Shown piece after piece: positions 33,663-43,116 of a stretch of DNA of 64,000 nucleotides. Every line of letters begins with the position of its first letter. Positions within the stretch are counted from its first letter, which is position 1. The DNA is from Vagococcus silagei. GTDB lineage: Bacteria; Bacillota; Bacilli; Lactobacillales; Vagococcaceae. Made by a program: the position numbers and the translations under genes. The stretch is from the NCBI RefSeq assembly GCF_004795745.1, contig NZ_SDGV01000004.1, positions 124,001 through 188,000 on the forward strand, written 5' to 3'. The notes below the pieces were generated by a model. The model ran no database searches. It saw only the letters and a program-made list of their open reading frames with translations, and was not told the DNA's origin.

Positions 33663-34223
33663 TCACATGTCCAAATGAACGTGTTTTCGTAGTTCAAGCA
33701 AGTCACCATCATCAGTAAATATCCCAAGATAAACATCAGGCATTAACATCTCACGAAAATCTGTGTAATCAAACTTACCTTGTGTCAGTTCATTTAACAA
33801 AACAGATAGTGCGGTCCCATGACCTGTCAAAATCCATTCTGAAGCTGATTCAGAAAATAGTTCACGCCATTTTGGCAAAATACGTGCTTTCACCTCATCA
33901 AGAGACTCTCCCTGAGCCAACTTATACTCAAAATCAGACCACTGTTTCGCAGCAAAGCCATCAAAATCTTCTAGCCATTCACCAATTCTTCTTTCATTGA
34001 ATTCTGGTATCACTTGAATTGGTAGTTTAAGCAACTTAGCTGTTGGTTTGATTGTATCATGTGCGCGAGTGAAAGCACTCGAATAAATTGCTTCGACAGG
34101 TATTGTCTTGAAATAATGCTGCAAAGCTTCAGCCTTAAGCATACCTTCTTCTGACAAGGGGGCAGTTTCTGTATGAACACTTTCATCACGAATTGAATGA
34201 CGGACAAAATAAATTTTCTTCAT
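33663..34223 (-). CDS. Histidine phosphatase superfamily protein (phosphoglycerate mutase-like)
   Basis: A 186-residue protein with the branch-2-free histidine phosphatase layout: the phospho-acceptor motif YFVRHS near the N-terminus (RHG in most members, RHS here), ALxHYF and AIYSSAFTRAHDTIKPTA. Then come FNERRIGEWL, with the conserved Glu that serves as proton donor in this family, and TGHGTALSVLLNEL, with the second catalytic His. The substrate is not evident; relatives include alpha-ribazole phosphatase and small-sugar phosphatases. The ATG lies after a short AAGGAAG-type ribosome site. It is flanked by the repeat element upstream and the UvrA-like gene downstream. Confidence 0.85.
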   Translation of the reverse strand: MKKIYFVRHSIRDESVHTETAPLSEEGMLKAEALQHYFKTIPVEAIYSSAFTRAHDTIKPTAKLLKLPIQVIPEFNERRIGEWLEDFDGFAAKQWSDFEYKLAQGESLDEVKARILPKWRELFSESASEWILTGHGTALSVLLNELTQGKFDYTDFREMLMPDVYLGIFTDDGDLLELRKHVHLDM

Positions 34224-34250
34224 ACCTATTTTTCTTCCTTATCTACAAAT

Positions 34251-34365
34251 TAAACGGTGTCACAGAAGTAGCTTCTTCTGAAATAAGCCGAAAATCACAA
34301 AAATTTGAAAAAAATTTTTCGTGATTTCCTTCTTATTTCTTGAAGCTGAACACTTCTGTCACAAT
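34251..34365. repeat. Copy A of a ~115-bp palindromic interspersed repeat
   Basis: The element begins TAAACGGTGTCACAGAAGT and ends ACTTCTGTCACAA, so the ends form near-perfect terminal inverted repeats (TGTSACAGAAGT). The interior also pairs (AAATAAG with CTTATTT, GAAAATCAC with GTGATTTCC). A second copy in opposite orientation is at 51051-51168, and a deleted copy at 24732-24769. Copies A and B match at roughly 90% by eye. No coding capacity is present, so it is MITE- or RUP-like. Confidence 0.7.
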
Positions 34366-34374
34366 CTCTCTACT

Positions 34375-37050
34375 CTATTTAATATTTGATTCCATATTTT
34401 TATAAGTTTTATGGTTAATACGGATTAACACTAATTTTGCAACTTCCATTAAGATCATAGCAAGCAGCGCTAAACCAATACTTAAGAAAATATAATTTGC
34501 TGTAAATGTTGTTGGTAATGAGAAGACTTCTCGTAAACCAGGAATTAAAGTAACACAATATAGAATTGTACAAAGTCCAACTGCAAACAAGACCATTTGA
34601 TTACTAAAGAATCCTGCTTTAATCGATGTTTGTGTATTTGAACGTGCTGGGAATGTTTGCAATGTACGACACCAAATTAAAGTTGAGAATGCCATTGCCA
34701 CACCAAGTTCTGATGAATGTTGCATTCCAATATATTGCGCGATGATGACCATCACGCCAATAATTGAACCACGATAGATGACTGATTTTAGTGTTTCACC
34801 ACTAAAGATACCTTCTTTTGAATCACGTGGTGCTAACTTCATAATCGCAGGCTCTGCTTTTTCCATTCCTAATGCAATAGCTGGTAATGAGTCATTGACT
34901 AGGTTAATGAAAAGTAATTGAAGTGCTGTAAATGGATTATCCCATCCCACAATTAATGCAAAGATAATCGCAATAATCGCACCTAAGTTACCTGAAAACA
35001 GGTAAGCAATTGCTTTTTTAATATTATCAAAGACACTACGACCCACTTCAATTGCGCTTACGATAGATGCGAAGTTATCATCTGTTAAGACCATCGCCGC
35101 AGCATCTTTAGCAACATCTGTTCCTGTTCCCATCGCAATCCCAATATCGGCTTGTTTCAAGGCTGGTGCATCATTTACACCGTCACCAGTCATCGCAGAA
35201 ATTTTACCTTTATTTTGCCATGCACGCACAATACGGATTTTATTTTCTGGTGAGACACGTGCATAAACAGAGACACGCTCTAAGTCACGCATTAATTCTT
35301 CTTCTGTTAATGCATCTAATTCTTGACCAGTATACGCTAAATCATTGTCTTTAAAAATACCAATTTCTCTTGCAATCGCAACCGCAGTTGTTTTGTGGTC
35401 ACCAGTAATCATGACTGTCTTAATCCCTGCTGATTTCGCATCGGCAACAGCTTTAAAGACTTCCTCACGTGGTGGATCAATCATTGCAAGTAACCCTACT
35501 AAGATTAAATCATCTTCATCTTCTAATGTCAGGCTGTCTTTTTCAATTGGTTTATAAGCAAATGCCAAGACACGTAACGCACGATTTGAAAAGCCTTCGT
35601 TTTGTTCTTGTAATTGAGCTTTAATCTCAGCAGTCATTGGCACAACTTCACCATTGATTAACACTTTTGAACAACGGCTAAAGACAATATCAGGTCCACC
35701 TTTGGTCATCATTAGGCGTTCGCCATCAACATCATTTAAGGTAGACATCAATTTACGATCAGAATCAAAAGGTAAATCTGTTAAACGTGGAAATTCACGT
35801 TGCAACTCTTTAAATGGTTTATTATTTTTATCACTATAATCAATTAACGCAATTTCCGTTGGATCACCAAGTTTTACGCCTTCTTCAGTAATCGTTGCAT
35901 CATTTGATAAGACACTGACTTGAATCAAGCGCCGTTCATCCAAACTCCATGTTTCTGGATTATTATTGAATTCACCCGTTTGACCATTTGGTAAATAGTA
36001 ATCTAAAACGGTCATTTTATTTTGTGTCAAAGTTCCCGTTTTATCAGTACAAATAATACTTGTTGAACCTAATGTTTCAACAGCAGGTAATTTTCGAATA
36101 ATCGCATGACGCGTGGCCATCTTTTTCGTACCAATTGATAAGACAATCGTCACTATTGATTGTAAAGCTTCCGGAATTGCTGCCACTGCTACTGCCACCG
36201 CGAACATCGCTGCATTGACAATGTCGTTGGTCATATTACCACTACCACCTGAAGTGAAGATACGGAATAATTGTACCGCTAAAATAATAATAGATAAAAT
36301 CAAAATCCAAACACTCAATTTTTTACTAAATGAATCTAAACCACGTTGTAGTGGTGTTTTTTGTTCCGTTGTACCTTCAAGTAAACTTGCAACTTGACCA
36401 ATTTCAGTATTGATTCCTGTTGAAGTGACTAAATATTTTGCACGACCATATGTAACAATCGTACCGCTAAAGACCATATTATCACGATCGCCAATTGGCA
36501 CCTCAGCTGAAATAGCATTCAATGACTTTTCAACAGGAACTGACTCACCTGTTAACATGCCTTCATCAACTTTTAGTGAACTAATTTCTAATAAACGTCC
36601 GTCAGTTGGGACATAGTCTCCTGCTTCAAGAACAACGATATCACCCACAACTAATTCACTTGCAGGAACACTTTGTTCACGATTGTTACGAATCACCGTT
36701 GCATCTGGTGCTGACAAACTCTTCAATGCATCGAGTGAACTTTCAGCCTTTTTCGTTTGAATCACACTGACAACTGAGTTCATCATTAACACGATAAAGA
36801 TGACTAATGATTCGACATAAGCGCCCATAAAAACTTGAATAATAGCAACAACGAGTAAGACAATGACCATCGCATCCTTAAATGTTTCTAAAAACAATTT
36901 GCCTAAGCTCGGTTTTGGAGCTTCTTTCAACGCATTTGGACCATCTGTCGCAAGCTTTTGTTTGGCTTGTGCTTCTGTTAACCCCTCTTCTGAGCTTTGA
37001 ACATCCTTAAAGACCTCATCGATGGATTTTTGATAAATATTTTGATTCAT
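34375..37050 (-). CDS. P-type cation-transporting ATPase (Ca2+/Mn2+ efflux, YoaB/MgtA-like)
   Basis: An 891-residue type II P-type ATPase of the SERCA/PMCA-like class. Motifs in order: LTGES (166-170), the transmembrane-4 site AAIPEAL (about 291-297), DKTGTLTQ with the phosphorylated Asp336, KGGPDIVFSRC in the nucleotide domain, MITGDH, and GDGVNDAPAL. Ten membrane helices are expected. Firmicutes proteins of this type export Ca2+ or Mn2+. The yybP-ykoY riboswitch in its leader, which turns expression on with Mn2+, makes manganese efflux the likeliest task, by analogy with L. lactis YoaB and pneumococcal MgtA. AAAGGAG lies before the ATG. Calcium export cannot be excluded. Confidence 0.88.
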   Translation of the reverse strand: MNQNIYQKSIDEVFKDVQSSEEGLTEAQAKQKLATDGPNALKEAPKPSLGKLFLETFKDAMVIVLLVVAIIQVFMGAYVESLVIFIVLMMNSVVSVIQTKKAESSLDALKSLSAPDATVIRNNREQSVPASELVVGDIVVLEAGDYVPTDGRLLEISSLKVDEGMLTGESVPVEKSLNAISAEVPIGDRDNMVFSGTIVTYGRAKYLVTSTGINTEIGQVASLLEGTTEQKTPLQRGLDSFSKKLSVWILILSIIILAVQLFRIFTSGGSGNMTNDIVNAAMFAVAVAVAAIPEALQSIVTIVLSIGTKKMATRHAIIRKLPAVETLGSTSIICTDKTGTLTQNKMTVLDYYLPNGQTGEFNNNPETWSLDERRLIQVSVLSNDATITEEGVKLGDPTEIALIDYSDKNNKPFKELQREFPRLTDLPFDSDRKLMSTLNDVDGERLMMTKGGPDIVFSRCSKVLINGEVVPMTAEIKAQLQEQNEGFSNRALRVLAFAYKPIEKDSLTLEDEDDLILVGLLAMIDPPREEVFKAVADAKSAGIKTVMITGDHKTTAVAIAREIGIFKDNDLAYTGQELDALTEEELMRDLERVSVYARVSPENKIRIVRAWQNKGKISAMTGDGVNDAPALKQADIGIAMGTGTDVAKDAAAMVLTDDNFASIVSAIEVGRSVFDNIKKAIAYLFSGNLGAIIAIIFALIVGWDNPFTALQLLFINLVNDSLPAIALGMEKAEPAIMKLAPRDSKEGIFSGETLKSVIYRGSIIGVMVIIAQYIGMQHSSELGVAMAFSTLIWCRTLQTFPARSNTQTSIKAGFFSNQMVLFAVGLCTILYCVTLIPGLREVFSLPTTFTANYIFLSIGLALLAMILMEVAKLVLIRINHKTYKNMESNIK

Positions 37051-37090
37051 GCGATTTACTCCTTTACTTTTTTATTTCGGCCCCTTAATA

Positions 37091-37226
37091 GAAAAAGAGA
37101 CCTAAGACAAGGGGGATGCCTTGCCTTAGGTCTCACCATTTAAGACGATACCAGAGTTATTTTTACTCTTGCTGTTGATATCGCCGCAATCATTTGCTGG
37201 TTACTCCCCTAAAGGACCGATTAATT
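37091..37226 (-). ncRNA. yybP-ykoY (manganese) riboswitch with terminator
   Basis: Reading the minus strand from about 37226, the leader has the 5' signature CTTTAGGGGAGTAACC (about 37218-37203) and the 3' signature TGGTGAGACC (about 37137-37127), both typical of the yybP-ykoY class. The GAGACC arm is also the first arm of a long terminator, GAGACCTAAGGCAAGG (37134-37119) pairing with CTTGTCTTAGGTCTC (37112-37097), followed by TTTTTC. The class senses Mn2+ and usually controls cation efflux genes. Confidence 0.85.
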
Positions 37227-37232
37227 TATTTA

Positions 37233-37261
37233 AGTATACCCAACTTTTAAATCTTTAGCAA
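37233..37261 (-). promoter_or_regulatory. Sigma-A promoter of the P-type ATPase gene
   Basis: Minus strand TTGCTA (37261-37256), 17 bases, then TATACT (37238-37233). The predicted transcript starts right at the riboswitch 5' end. Confidence 0.65.
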
Positions 37262-37303
37262 CTAATATCTAATAAATGCTCTTTAATTCTTTCACTAAAA
37301 AAA

Positions 37304-38293
37304 TTAAAATTTATTTTTTACTTCTTCAATATTTTTTATCATCACTGAAATTGTACCATCTGGATGGTTAACAAATTCAATAATATCTTTATTCTTAAAG
37401 ACATCGACAGGAATCGTCAACTCAATACCATTCGTTAGTTTAAATTTTTGCTTACTGTATTTTTTTTCATATTTTGGAATATTACTTGGGATTTCTTCTG
37501 AAAATTTTGTTTGACTGACGATTTCAAGATAATCATTTTGAGCTGATAAATTATCTTCAAAAACTGTGGTCGCAATTTTCTGATTGTCTAAACTACCTTG
37601 TTCTTCAATGCTTTCAAAAATAGCTTGTTGTGCTTGACTAAATGCGACATACTCAGATTCGTTATATTTGTTGGAAACTTCTTTGACTGCTTTTTTTACA
37701 ATTTTTAAATTTTCAGTCACAGTTGGCGTTGGGTCTAGTTGTAGCCAACGTTCAGTGAAGAAGAAACGTTTTTGCCCTTCAAAACTATACTTTTTCTCAA
37801 CTAATTGAATTTGATGATCGGCAGTATTAATCACCATTGCTTCTTCAATTCGTTGCGTTGGTGAAGGAAAAATCGTCTTATTGAGAACAATATTATTTTG
37901 CATCACTTCATCTTGATAATCAACAATATGCGTGAATCCCGGTTTGTAATTGAATTTTACCAAACCGAAGTATTCATTTTCATAATCATCCGCTTCAAAG
38001 AATAAGAGATCCCCACTTGGTGCATCCTCACTAATAGCTAAACTATCCATCATATCTTGGGCAATATCAGCTGTTCGTTCAACAAAATCAAGTTCTTTAT
38101 CTTGTAATTTATGATAAACCAAATTATCCGCTGATAATTGGCCATATTTAAATTCAGCTTTATTTAATTGTTTTTCTACCCCTGCAAGATACTCTTTAAC
38201 TGCGTATTCATGTAAGTTCAGAGTTGCTTGAGAACAAATAAGGCTGCCAGCATCTCGGTCTAAAATATGTAGAATCGCTTGTTTTATTTCCAT
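37304..38293 (-). CDS. Nucleoid-associated protein, NdpA/YejK family
   Basis: A 329-residue protein of the 37-kDa nucleoid-associated family (PF04245). Support comes from the start EIKQAILHILDRDAGSLICSQATLNLHEYAVKEYL, the mid-part DDYENEYFGLVKFNYKPGFTHIVDYQDE, and the C-terminal ELTIPVDVFKNKDIIEFVNHPDGTISVMIKNI, where residues SxPxxxxxxxxxIEFxxxxDGxxSIxIKNI are usual. The precise role in nucleoid organisation is unknown. The start is ATG 38293, preceded by an AAAGTGAG ribosome site; a GTG directly before it is in frame. It lies behind the galU terminator, so it probably has its own promoter. Confidence 0.82.
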   Translation of the reverse strand: MEIKQAILHILDRDAGSLICSQATLNLHEYAVKEYLAGVEKQLNKAEFKYGQLSADNLVYHKLQDKELDFVERTADIAQDMMDSLAISEDAPSGDLLFFEADDYENEYFGLVKFNYKPGFTHIVDYQDEVMQNNIVLNKTIFPSPTQRIEEAMVINTADHQIQLVEKKYSFEGQKRFFFTERWLQLDPTPTVTENLKIVKKAVKEVSNKYNESEYVAFSQAQQAIFESIEEQGSLDNQKIATTVFEDNLSAQNDYLEIVSQTKFSEEIPSNIPKYEKKYSKQKFKLTNGIELTIPVDVFKNKDIIEFVNHPDGTISVMIKNIEEVKNKF

Positions 38294-38320
38294 CACGTGT
38301 CACTCACTTTCGTTTCAAGC

Positions 38321-38358
38321 AAAAAGAAAACTCGCGTCTGCCATTACGCACACGCGAG
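38321..38358 (-). terminator. Rho-independent terminator of the galU unit
   Basis: On the minus strand CTCGCGT (38358-38352) pairs with ACGCGAG (38337-38331), followed by TTTTCTTTTT. Confidence 0.85.
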
Positions 38359-38370
38359 GATGCTTGCTAA

Positions 38371-39273
38371 CTATTTTTTTGTCTTAGAACTTTCTTCAGC
38401 ACGAATTTCATCGCTTAATTCTAAAATTAGGTCTTTAATATCATCTTTGATTTGAGGATGTTTCAAACCATACTCAATACTTGTTTTCATAAAACCAAAT
38501 TTATCACCAACATCATAACGAATACCTTTATAATTTTTAGCAAAAACGCGTTGAGTTTTATTTAGTGTATCAATCGCATCTGTTAATTGGATTTCGCCAC
38601 CCGCACCAGGTTTTTGATTTTCTAAGATACCAAAAATTTCTGGAGTTAATAAGTAACGGCCAATAATCGCCATATTACTTGGAGCTTTATCAACATCTGG
38701 TTTTTCAACAAAGTTTTTCACGTTGAAAAGATTTTTTTCAACTTCTTGTCCAGGATTGATGATGCCATATTTATTCACATCTTCTTCTGGGACTTCCATA
38801 ACAGCGATTGTTGAAGCGTGTGTTTTTTCATAGTTGTCCATTAATTGCTTAGTTAACGGCACTTCATCACTCATTAAATCATCACCAAGCATCACGATAA
38901 ATGGTTCATTGCCGACAAAAGATTTTGCTTGTAAAACGGCATGCCCTAAACCAAGCGGGTGTGACTGACGGATGAAATGTAGATTTAAACCAGTTGTTTC
39001 TTCAACTAATTTTAGTAAATCAGTCTTTCCTTTTTCTTTTAAGTTCATTTCAAGTTCTAAGTTAGAATCAAAATGATCTTCGATTGGACGTTTTGCTTTT
39101 CCTGTCACGATTAAAATATCTTCAATACCAGAAGCGCGTGCTTCTTCAACAATAAATTGAATCGTTGGTTTATCTACAATCGGCAACATTTCTTTTGCCA
39201 TTGCTTTTGTTGCTGGTAAAAAACGAGTTCCCAAACCAGCTGCTGGGATGACTGCCTTTCTTACTTTATCCAT
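38371..39273 (-). CDS. galU: UTP--glucose-1-phosphate uridylyltransferase
   Basis: GalU makes UDP-glucose for teichoic-acid glycosylation, glycolipids and capsule. The 300-residue protein has the nucleotidyltransferase signature [20 protein letters not shown] near the N-terminus, [36 protein letters not shown] and FVEKPD. GGAGGAG lies before ATG 39273. A TTG at 39291 would overlap both that ribosome site and the end of gpsA. It follows gpsA closely, giving the order hprK-lgt-gpsA-galU that is common in lactic acid bacteria. Confidence 0.95.
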   Translation of the reverse strand: MDKVRKAVIPAAGLGTRFLPATKAMAKEMLPIVDKPTIQFIVEEARASGIEDILIVTGKAKRPIEDHFDSNLELEMNLKEKGKTDLLKLVEETTGLNLHFIRQSHPLGLGHAVLQAKSFVGNEPFIVMLGDDLMSDEVPLTKQLMDNYEKTHASTIAVMEVPEEDVNKYGIINPGQEVEKNLFNVKNFVEKPDVDKAPSNMAIIGRYLLTPEIFGILENQKPGAGGEIQLTDAIDTLNKTQRVFAKNYKGIRYDVGDKFGFMKTSIEYGLKHPQIKDDIKDLILELSDEIRAEESSKTKK

Positions 39274-39291
39274 TTTTAATTTCTCCTCCAA

Positions 39292-40302
39292 TTAAAATTC
39301 TTGTTCTGATTTATAATCACGTAACATTGTTTCTTCAATGACACTAGCAATCTTTTCGCCATTGTATAGGACACGGTAAATTGCTTCGGTAATCGGCATT
39401 TCAATTTTACGCTCTTCCGCTAATTCATAGGCTGCTTTTGTTGTGGCTACACCTTCAACAATCATTCCCATATTTTCTAAAACAGTATCTAAATCTTGAC
39501 CTTGTCCAAGTAAGTTACCAGTACGCCAGTTTCTTGAATGCACACTATTACATGTAACTTCCAAGTCACCCACACCACTTAAACCAATAAATGTTAATGG
39601 ATCGGCACCCATTGCGACGCCTAGACGACTAATTTCAGCTAAACCTCGCGTCATAATTGCAGCACGTGCATTATCACCATAACCTAGTCCATGTAACGCA
39701 CCTGAACCTAATGCAATAATATTTTTAAGTGCGGCACCCATCTCAACGCCAATCACATCTTGATTAGTATAGACTCTGAAATAACGATTTGAGAATAACT
39801 CTTGCACATATTGAGCACTCGAATGGTTTTCGCAAGCTGCTGTAATGGTCGTCACGTCTTTCACGGCAACCTCTTCAGCATGACTTGGTCCAGATAAGAC
39901 CACCACATCTTGACGATGCTCTGGTGTAATTTCTTCTTTTAAGACATCTGAAATACGTTTATGTGAGACTTGCTCTAAACCTTTACTTGCATGAATGATA
40001 ACCGGTTTATTTTCACAAACTTCACTAAATTTATGTGCGACTTCGCGCATTGCTTTAGTTGGCACAACAAAAAGAACGGCATCCGCATCTGCGACACACT
40101 CTTTAAGATTTTCAGTCGCCTTTAAATTTTCTGGCAACTTAATATCTGATAAATAATGCGTATTCGTATGTTCTTCATTTATTTCTTTAATTTGAGCAGG
40201 GTGATGGCTCCATAAAGTGACATCATGCTTGTTTTCATTCAGGACTAACGCTAACGCAGTCCCCCAAGAACCCGCCCCTAAGACGGCGATTTTTTGTTTC
40301 AT
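39292..40302 (-). CDS. gpsA: NAD(P)H-dependent glycerol-3-phosphate dehydrogenase
   Basis: The enzyme reduces dihydroxyacetone phosphate to sn-glycerol-3-phosphate for phospholipid and lipoteichoic acid synthesis. The 336-residue protein has the Rossmann motif GAGSWG (9-14), the segment [12 protein letters not shown], the catalytic Lys in [14 protein letters not shown], and [19 protein letters not shown] with [16 protein letters not shown] lies before the ATG. It is followed by galU 18 bases later and preceded by lgt with a 58-base gap. Confidence 0.96.
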   Translation of the reverse strand: MKQKIAVLGAGSWGTALALVLNENKHDVTLWSHHPAQIKEINEEHTNTHYLSDIKLPENLKATENLKECVADADAVLFVVPTKAMREVAHKFSEVCENKPVIIHASKGLEQVSHKRISDVLKEEITPEHRQDVVVLSGPSHAEEVAVKDVTTITAACENHSSAQYVQELFSNRYFRVYTNQDVIGVEMGAALKNIIALGSGALHGLGYGDNARAAIMTRGLAEISRLGVAMGADPLTFIGLSGVGDLEVTCNSVHSRNWRTGNLLGQGQDLDTVLENMGMIVEGVATTKAAYELAEERKIEMPITEAIYRVLYNGEKIASVIEETMLRDYKSEQEF

Positions 40303-40360
40303 TCGTCTATCTCCTTCATAATCATTGATTACACACTATTCTATCATAGGTATACCTTTT

Positions 40361-41176
40361 TTATAACCCTTTATCACGAACGTACAACGGAACGTCTTCT
40401 TTTTTGTGACGAATCACAAAGATGACTATCGCTGCCACGAATAAAATGGCTGATAAAAGTTGCGAAACTCGGAATGTTTGGAACAGCATCAAACTGTCTG
40501 TTCGCATGCCTTCGATAAAGAAACGGCCAAACGAATACCACATCACATAACATAAGGTAATTTCACCTTCTTTAAAGAAGTTAGGTTTACGGCGTAACCA
40601 AATTAAAATCACAAAACCAATTAAATTCCAAACACTTTCATAGAGGAACGTTGGTTGACGATACACCCCTTCAATATACATGTTATCAATAATAAAATTT
40701 GGTAAATGTAATTTTTCTAAAAAGGCACGTGTCGTATCACCACCAAAAGCCTCATGATTCATGAAATTACCCCAACGTCCAATTGCTTGAGCTAGAATGA
40801 CACTTGGTGTTGCCACATCCAAAAATTTCCATGTTGAAATAAAATGATGACGTGTGAAAAAATAAACGACTATCGCTCCTGCAATTAATCCACCATAAAT
40901 AGCTAGACCACCATTTCTAATCGCCAAAATCAGATGTGGATTTTCAACATAATAACGCCATTCAAAGATGACATAATAAATGCGAGCACCTAAAAATGAG
41001 ATTGGAATTGCCCAAAGCATAAAATCGGTAATATCATCACTCTTTAAGCCAACTTTCACAGCCTCCTTTGATGCTAAATACGTTGCTAAGATAATCGCTG
41101 AGACAATAATAAGGGCGTACCATTGAATCGGTAACCCAAAAATTTCAAAAGCTGTTGGATTGACAGTTGCAAACAT
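40361..41176 (-). CDS. lgt: Prolipoprotein diacylglyceryl transferase
   Basis: Lgt transfers diacylglycerol from phosphatidylglycerol to the lipobox Cys of lipoproteins, at the membrane. The 271-residue protein has several membrane helices and the family motifs: IQWYALIIVSAII, GARIYYVIFEWRYY, IRNGGLAIYGGLIAG and the Lgt signature GRWGNFMNHEAFGGDT, then the C-terminal FGRFFIEGMRTDSL. GGGGA lies 9 bases before the ATG. It lies 3 bases after hprK and would act on the lipoproteins encoded here at 26122 and 50590, among others. Confidence 0.95.
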   Translation of the reverse strand: MFATVNPTAFEIFGLPIQWYALIIVSAIILATYLASKEAVKVGLKSDDITDFMLWAIPISFLGARIYYVIFEWRYYVENPHLILAIRNGGLAIYGGLIAGAIVVYFFTRHHFISTWKFLDVATPSVILAQAIGRWGNFMNHEAFGGDTTRAFLEKLHLPNFIIDNMYIEGVYRQPTFLYESVWNLIGFVILIWLRRKPNFFKEGEITLCYVMWYSFGRFFIEGMRTDSLMLFQTFRVSQLLSAILFVAAIVIFVIRHKKEDVPLYVRDKGL

Positions 41177-41179
41177 GGA

Positions 41180-42118
41180 CTATTGTTCCCCACTTTCTGA
41201 ATTCTTTTGAATTAGTTTGGCTAAATTGCCTTCAAATTTTTTCGTCGCATCATACCCCATGGTGCGCGCTCTAAAGTTCATAGCAGCCACTTCAATAATC
41301 GCAGCTACATTTCGACCTGTTGAAACCGGAATTGTAATTTTAGGTACCGGTACATTTGCGAGTAAAATCGATTCTGTGTCCGAACCTAAACGGTCGTATT
41401 TTTTCTCAGCACTCCATTCATGTAAATCAACCACGAGTGAGATTTCCGTACTATTACGGACAGAACTTACACCAAATAGATTCATCACATCCACGATCCC
41501 AACACCGCGGATTTCCATTAAATGTTCTAAAATTTCAGGCGCTTCACCGATAATTGTACGTTCGTCCTGTTGATAGATATCAACGCGATCATCGGCAATT
41601 AAACGGTGTCCCTTCATAATCAATTCTAAACCGGTTTCACTTTTACCAATACCACTATGTCCTTGGATTAGGACCCCTAATCCATACACTTCAACTAAAA
41701 CGCCATGAATTGATGTTCTAACGGCTAACTCACTTTCTAAGAAGTTTGAGATAATTCCTGACAAACGGGAAGTTGGTATTGTTGACGCAATAATCGGAAT
41801 CTTTGTTTTATTCGCACGAAAAACTAATTCTTCTGGCGGTTCGTACCCTCTAGCAATGACGATACATGGTGTATCTTCACGACATAATTTTTTAAAAATA
41901 ATTGAACGCTCTTCTGGCGTCATTTTTTCTACGAATGTTATTTCTTTACGTCCGAATAATTGAATACGATCATGTGGATAGTAATTAAAGTAACCTGTTA
42001 ATTCTAATCCGGGACGAGAAATTTCACTTGATGACACAGTACGAGACAAATATTCTTCGCCGGAAAAGACGTTTAATTGTAAACGATTTACAATTTCTTT
42101 AATTTCAATTATCTTCAT
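41180..42118 (-). CDS. hprK: HPr kinase/phosphorylase
   Basis: HprK phosphorylates Ser46 of HPr and also reverses it, the key switch of CcpA-dependent catabolite repression in Firmicutes. The 312-residue protein carries the P-loop GHSGIGKS (153-160) and the HprK signature LMEIRGVGIVDVMNLFG. A C-terminal K3/K4 region (VPVPKITIPVSTGRNVAAIIEVAAMNFR) follows. The start is ATG 42118 with AAAGGAAG upstream; a GTG nine bases further out touches the ribosome site. A 277-base gap separates it from liaZ and holds no gene. Confidence 0.96.
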   Translation of the reverse strand: MKIIEIKEIVNRLQLNVFSGEEYLSRTVSSSEISRPGLELTGYFNYYPHDRIQLFGRKEITFVEKMTPEERSIIFKKLCREDTPCIVIARGYEPPEELVFRANKTKIPIIASTIPTSRLSGIISNFLESELAVRTSIHGVLVEVYGLGVLIQGHSGIGKSETGLELIMKGHRLIADDRVDIYQQDERTIIGEAPEILEHLMEIRGVGIVDVMNLFGVSSVRNSTEISLVVDLHEWSAEKKYDRLGSDTESILLANVPVPKITIPVSTGRNVAAIIEVAAMNFRARTMGYDATKKFEGNLAKLIQKNSESGEQ

Positions 42119-42342
42119 TAGTTGCACTTCCTTTCAAAAAAACCATTGACCAGTCTATTTTATCATTTTATTGAGGTGCTTACTAGAAATACTGCCAACA
42201 AAAATGAGATAATCATGGAATGTCACAATAGAGTCAAAAAATTCTTAAACTAAAAGCATTGTCAGATTTTTTGGTTTGAGTTTTTGTATTTTTTAGCGAA
42301 TATAATTACTCTTATCATATCATTTCATATTTATTGCATAAA

Positions 42343-42381
42343 TCAAAACAGCCTCTCAAATAATTACTCATTTGAGAGGCT
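42343..42381 (-). terminator. Rho-independent terminator of liaXYZ
   Basis: On the minus strand AGCCTCTCAAAT (42381-42370) pairs perfectly over 12 bp with ATTTGAGAGGCT (42361-42350), followed by GTTTTGATTT. The rest of the gap to hprK (42119-42342) is AT-rich with no feature I can support. Confidence 0.85.
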
Positions 42382-42395
42382 AATACTCATGTCTA

Positions 42396-42752
42396 TTAAA
42401 CATATTTACTAGCATTGTGTTCAGATACAATCGCGTTAATGACCGACATAATTAGTGAAATCAGTAAGGCTGCGCCGAAACTAGAGAAGGCGAAGTAATA
42501 GTGACCCACAATTGCCGAAGTCATCAGTAACATGACGGCATTCAATACAAAGCTAAACAATCCTAATGTAATAATCGTAATTGGGAGAGATAAAACAAAT
42601 AGTATCGGTCGAACTAAAAAGTTTAATAGTGCGAGCACGAAACTAGCTAAAACCGCAATCATAATACTACTCACATATATTTTAGAGGGAAACATCACTG
42701 ATAGTGAGACAAAAGCTAAAGTGTTCACAACAATTCGTTGTAGAGCCGACAT
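42396..42752 (-). CDS. liaZ: LiaZ: small four-helix membrane protein of the YvlD/phage-holin IV family
   Basis: A 118-residue protein almost entirely made of four membrane helices, with the PF04020 core ALLNFLVRPILFVLSLPITIITLGLFSFVLNAVMLLMTS. In enterococci the gene following liaX and liaY encodes exactly this kind of protein and is named liaZ. The order here, DUF4097 protein - PspC protein - YvlD protein, is the same. The start is ATG 42752, which overlaps the liaY stop (TAATG) and has GGAG about 9 bases upstream. Its function in the daptomycin and antimicrobial-peptide response is not known in detail. Confidence 0.82.
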   Translation of the reverse strand: MSALQRIVVNTLAFVSLSVMFPSKIYVSSIMIAVLASFVLALLNFLVRPILFVLSLPITIITLGLFSFVLNAVMLLMTSAIVGHYYFAFSSFGAALLISLIMSVINAIVSEHNASKYV

Positions 42753-43087
42753 TAAAAGTCGCTCCAATCATCTTTAGATTCTCGATCTTCTGGTACTTTT
42801 TCAGCCTCTTTACGAGGACGACTTTGGTTCCCTGATCCATAATATGGGTTGCGGTTATAGTCTTGTGATTGTCCGTAATGATAACGGTTATCTCTTTGTG
42901 TATTTCTAGGAATCAAGAACATTAAAGCGATGTAAACGATGATTCCCGGGAAAACTGTTAAGACGAATGATAGTACGACATAACAGATTCTTAAAACGGT
43001 TGGATCAATTCCAAAATATTCTGCAATTCCTGCTAATGATCCTGAAAAAACGATATTTGTGTTTGATTTAGTTAAACGTTTAGTCAT
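42752..43087 (-). CDS. liaY: LiaY: PspC-domain membrane protein
   Basis: A 111-residue protein. The N-terminal PspC domain reads RLTKSNTNIVFSGSLAGIAEYFGIDPTVLRICYVVLSF, followed by a membrane helix (VLTVFPGIIVYIALMFLIP). The C-terminal ~45 residues are hydrophilic, rich in Tyr, Asn, Gln and charged residues, with no recognisable fold. In E. faecalis LiaY acts between LiaX and cardiolipin-domain rearrangement under daptomycin stress. The start is ATG 43087 with AGAGGTGG upstream; an in-frame GTG nine bases earlier lies in that site. It is placed between liaX and liaZ. Confidence 0.85.
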   Translation of the reverse strand: MTKRLTKSNTNIVFSGSLAGIAEYFGIDPTVLRICYVVLSFVLTVFPGIIVYIALMFLIPRNTQRDNRYHYGQSQDYNRNPYYGSGNQSRPRKEAEKVPEDRESKDDWSDF

Positions 43088-43116
43088 GATTTCCACCTCT
43101 AAAATTTATAGTATTT

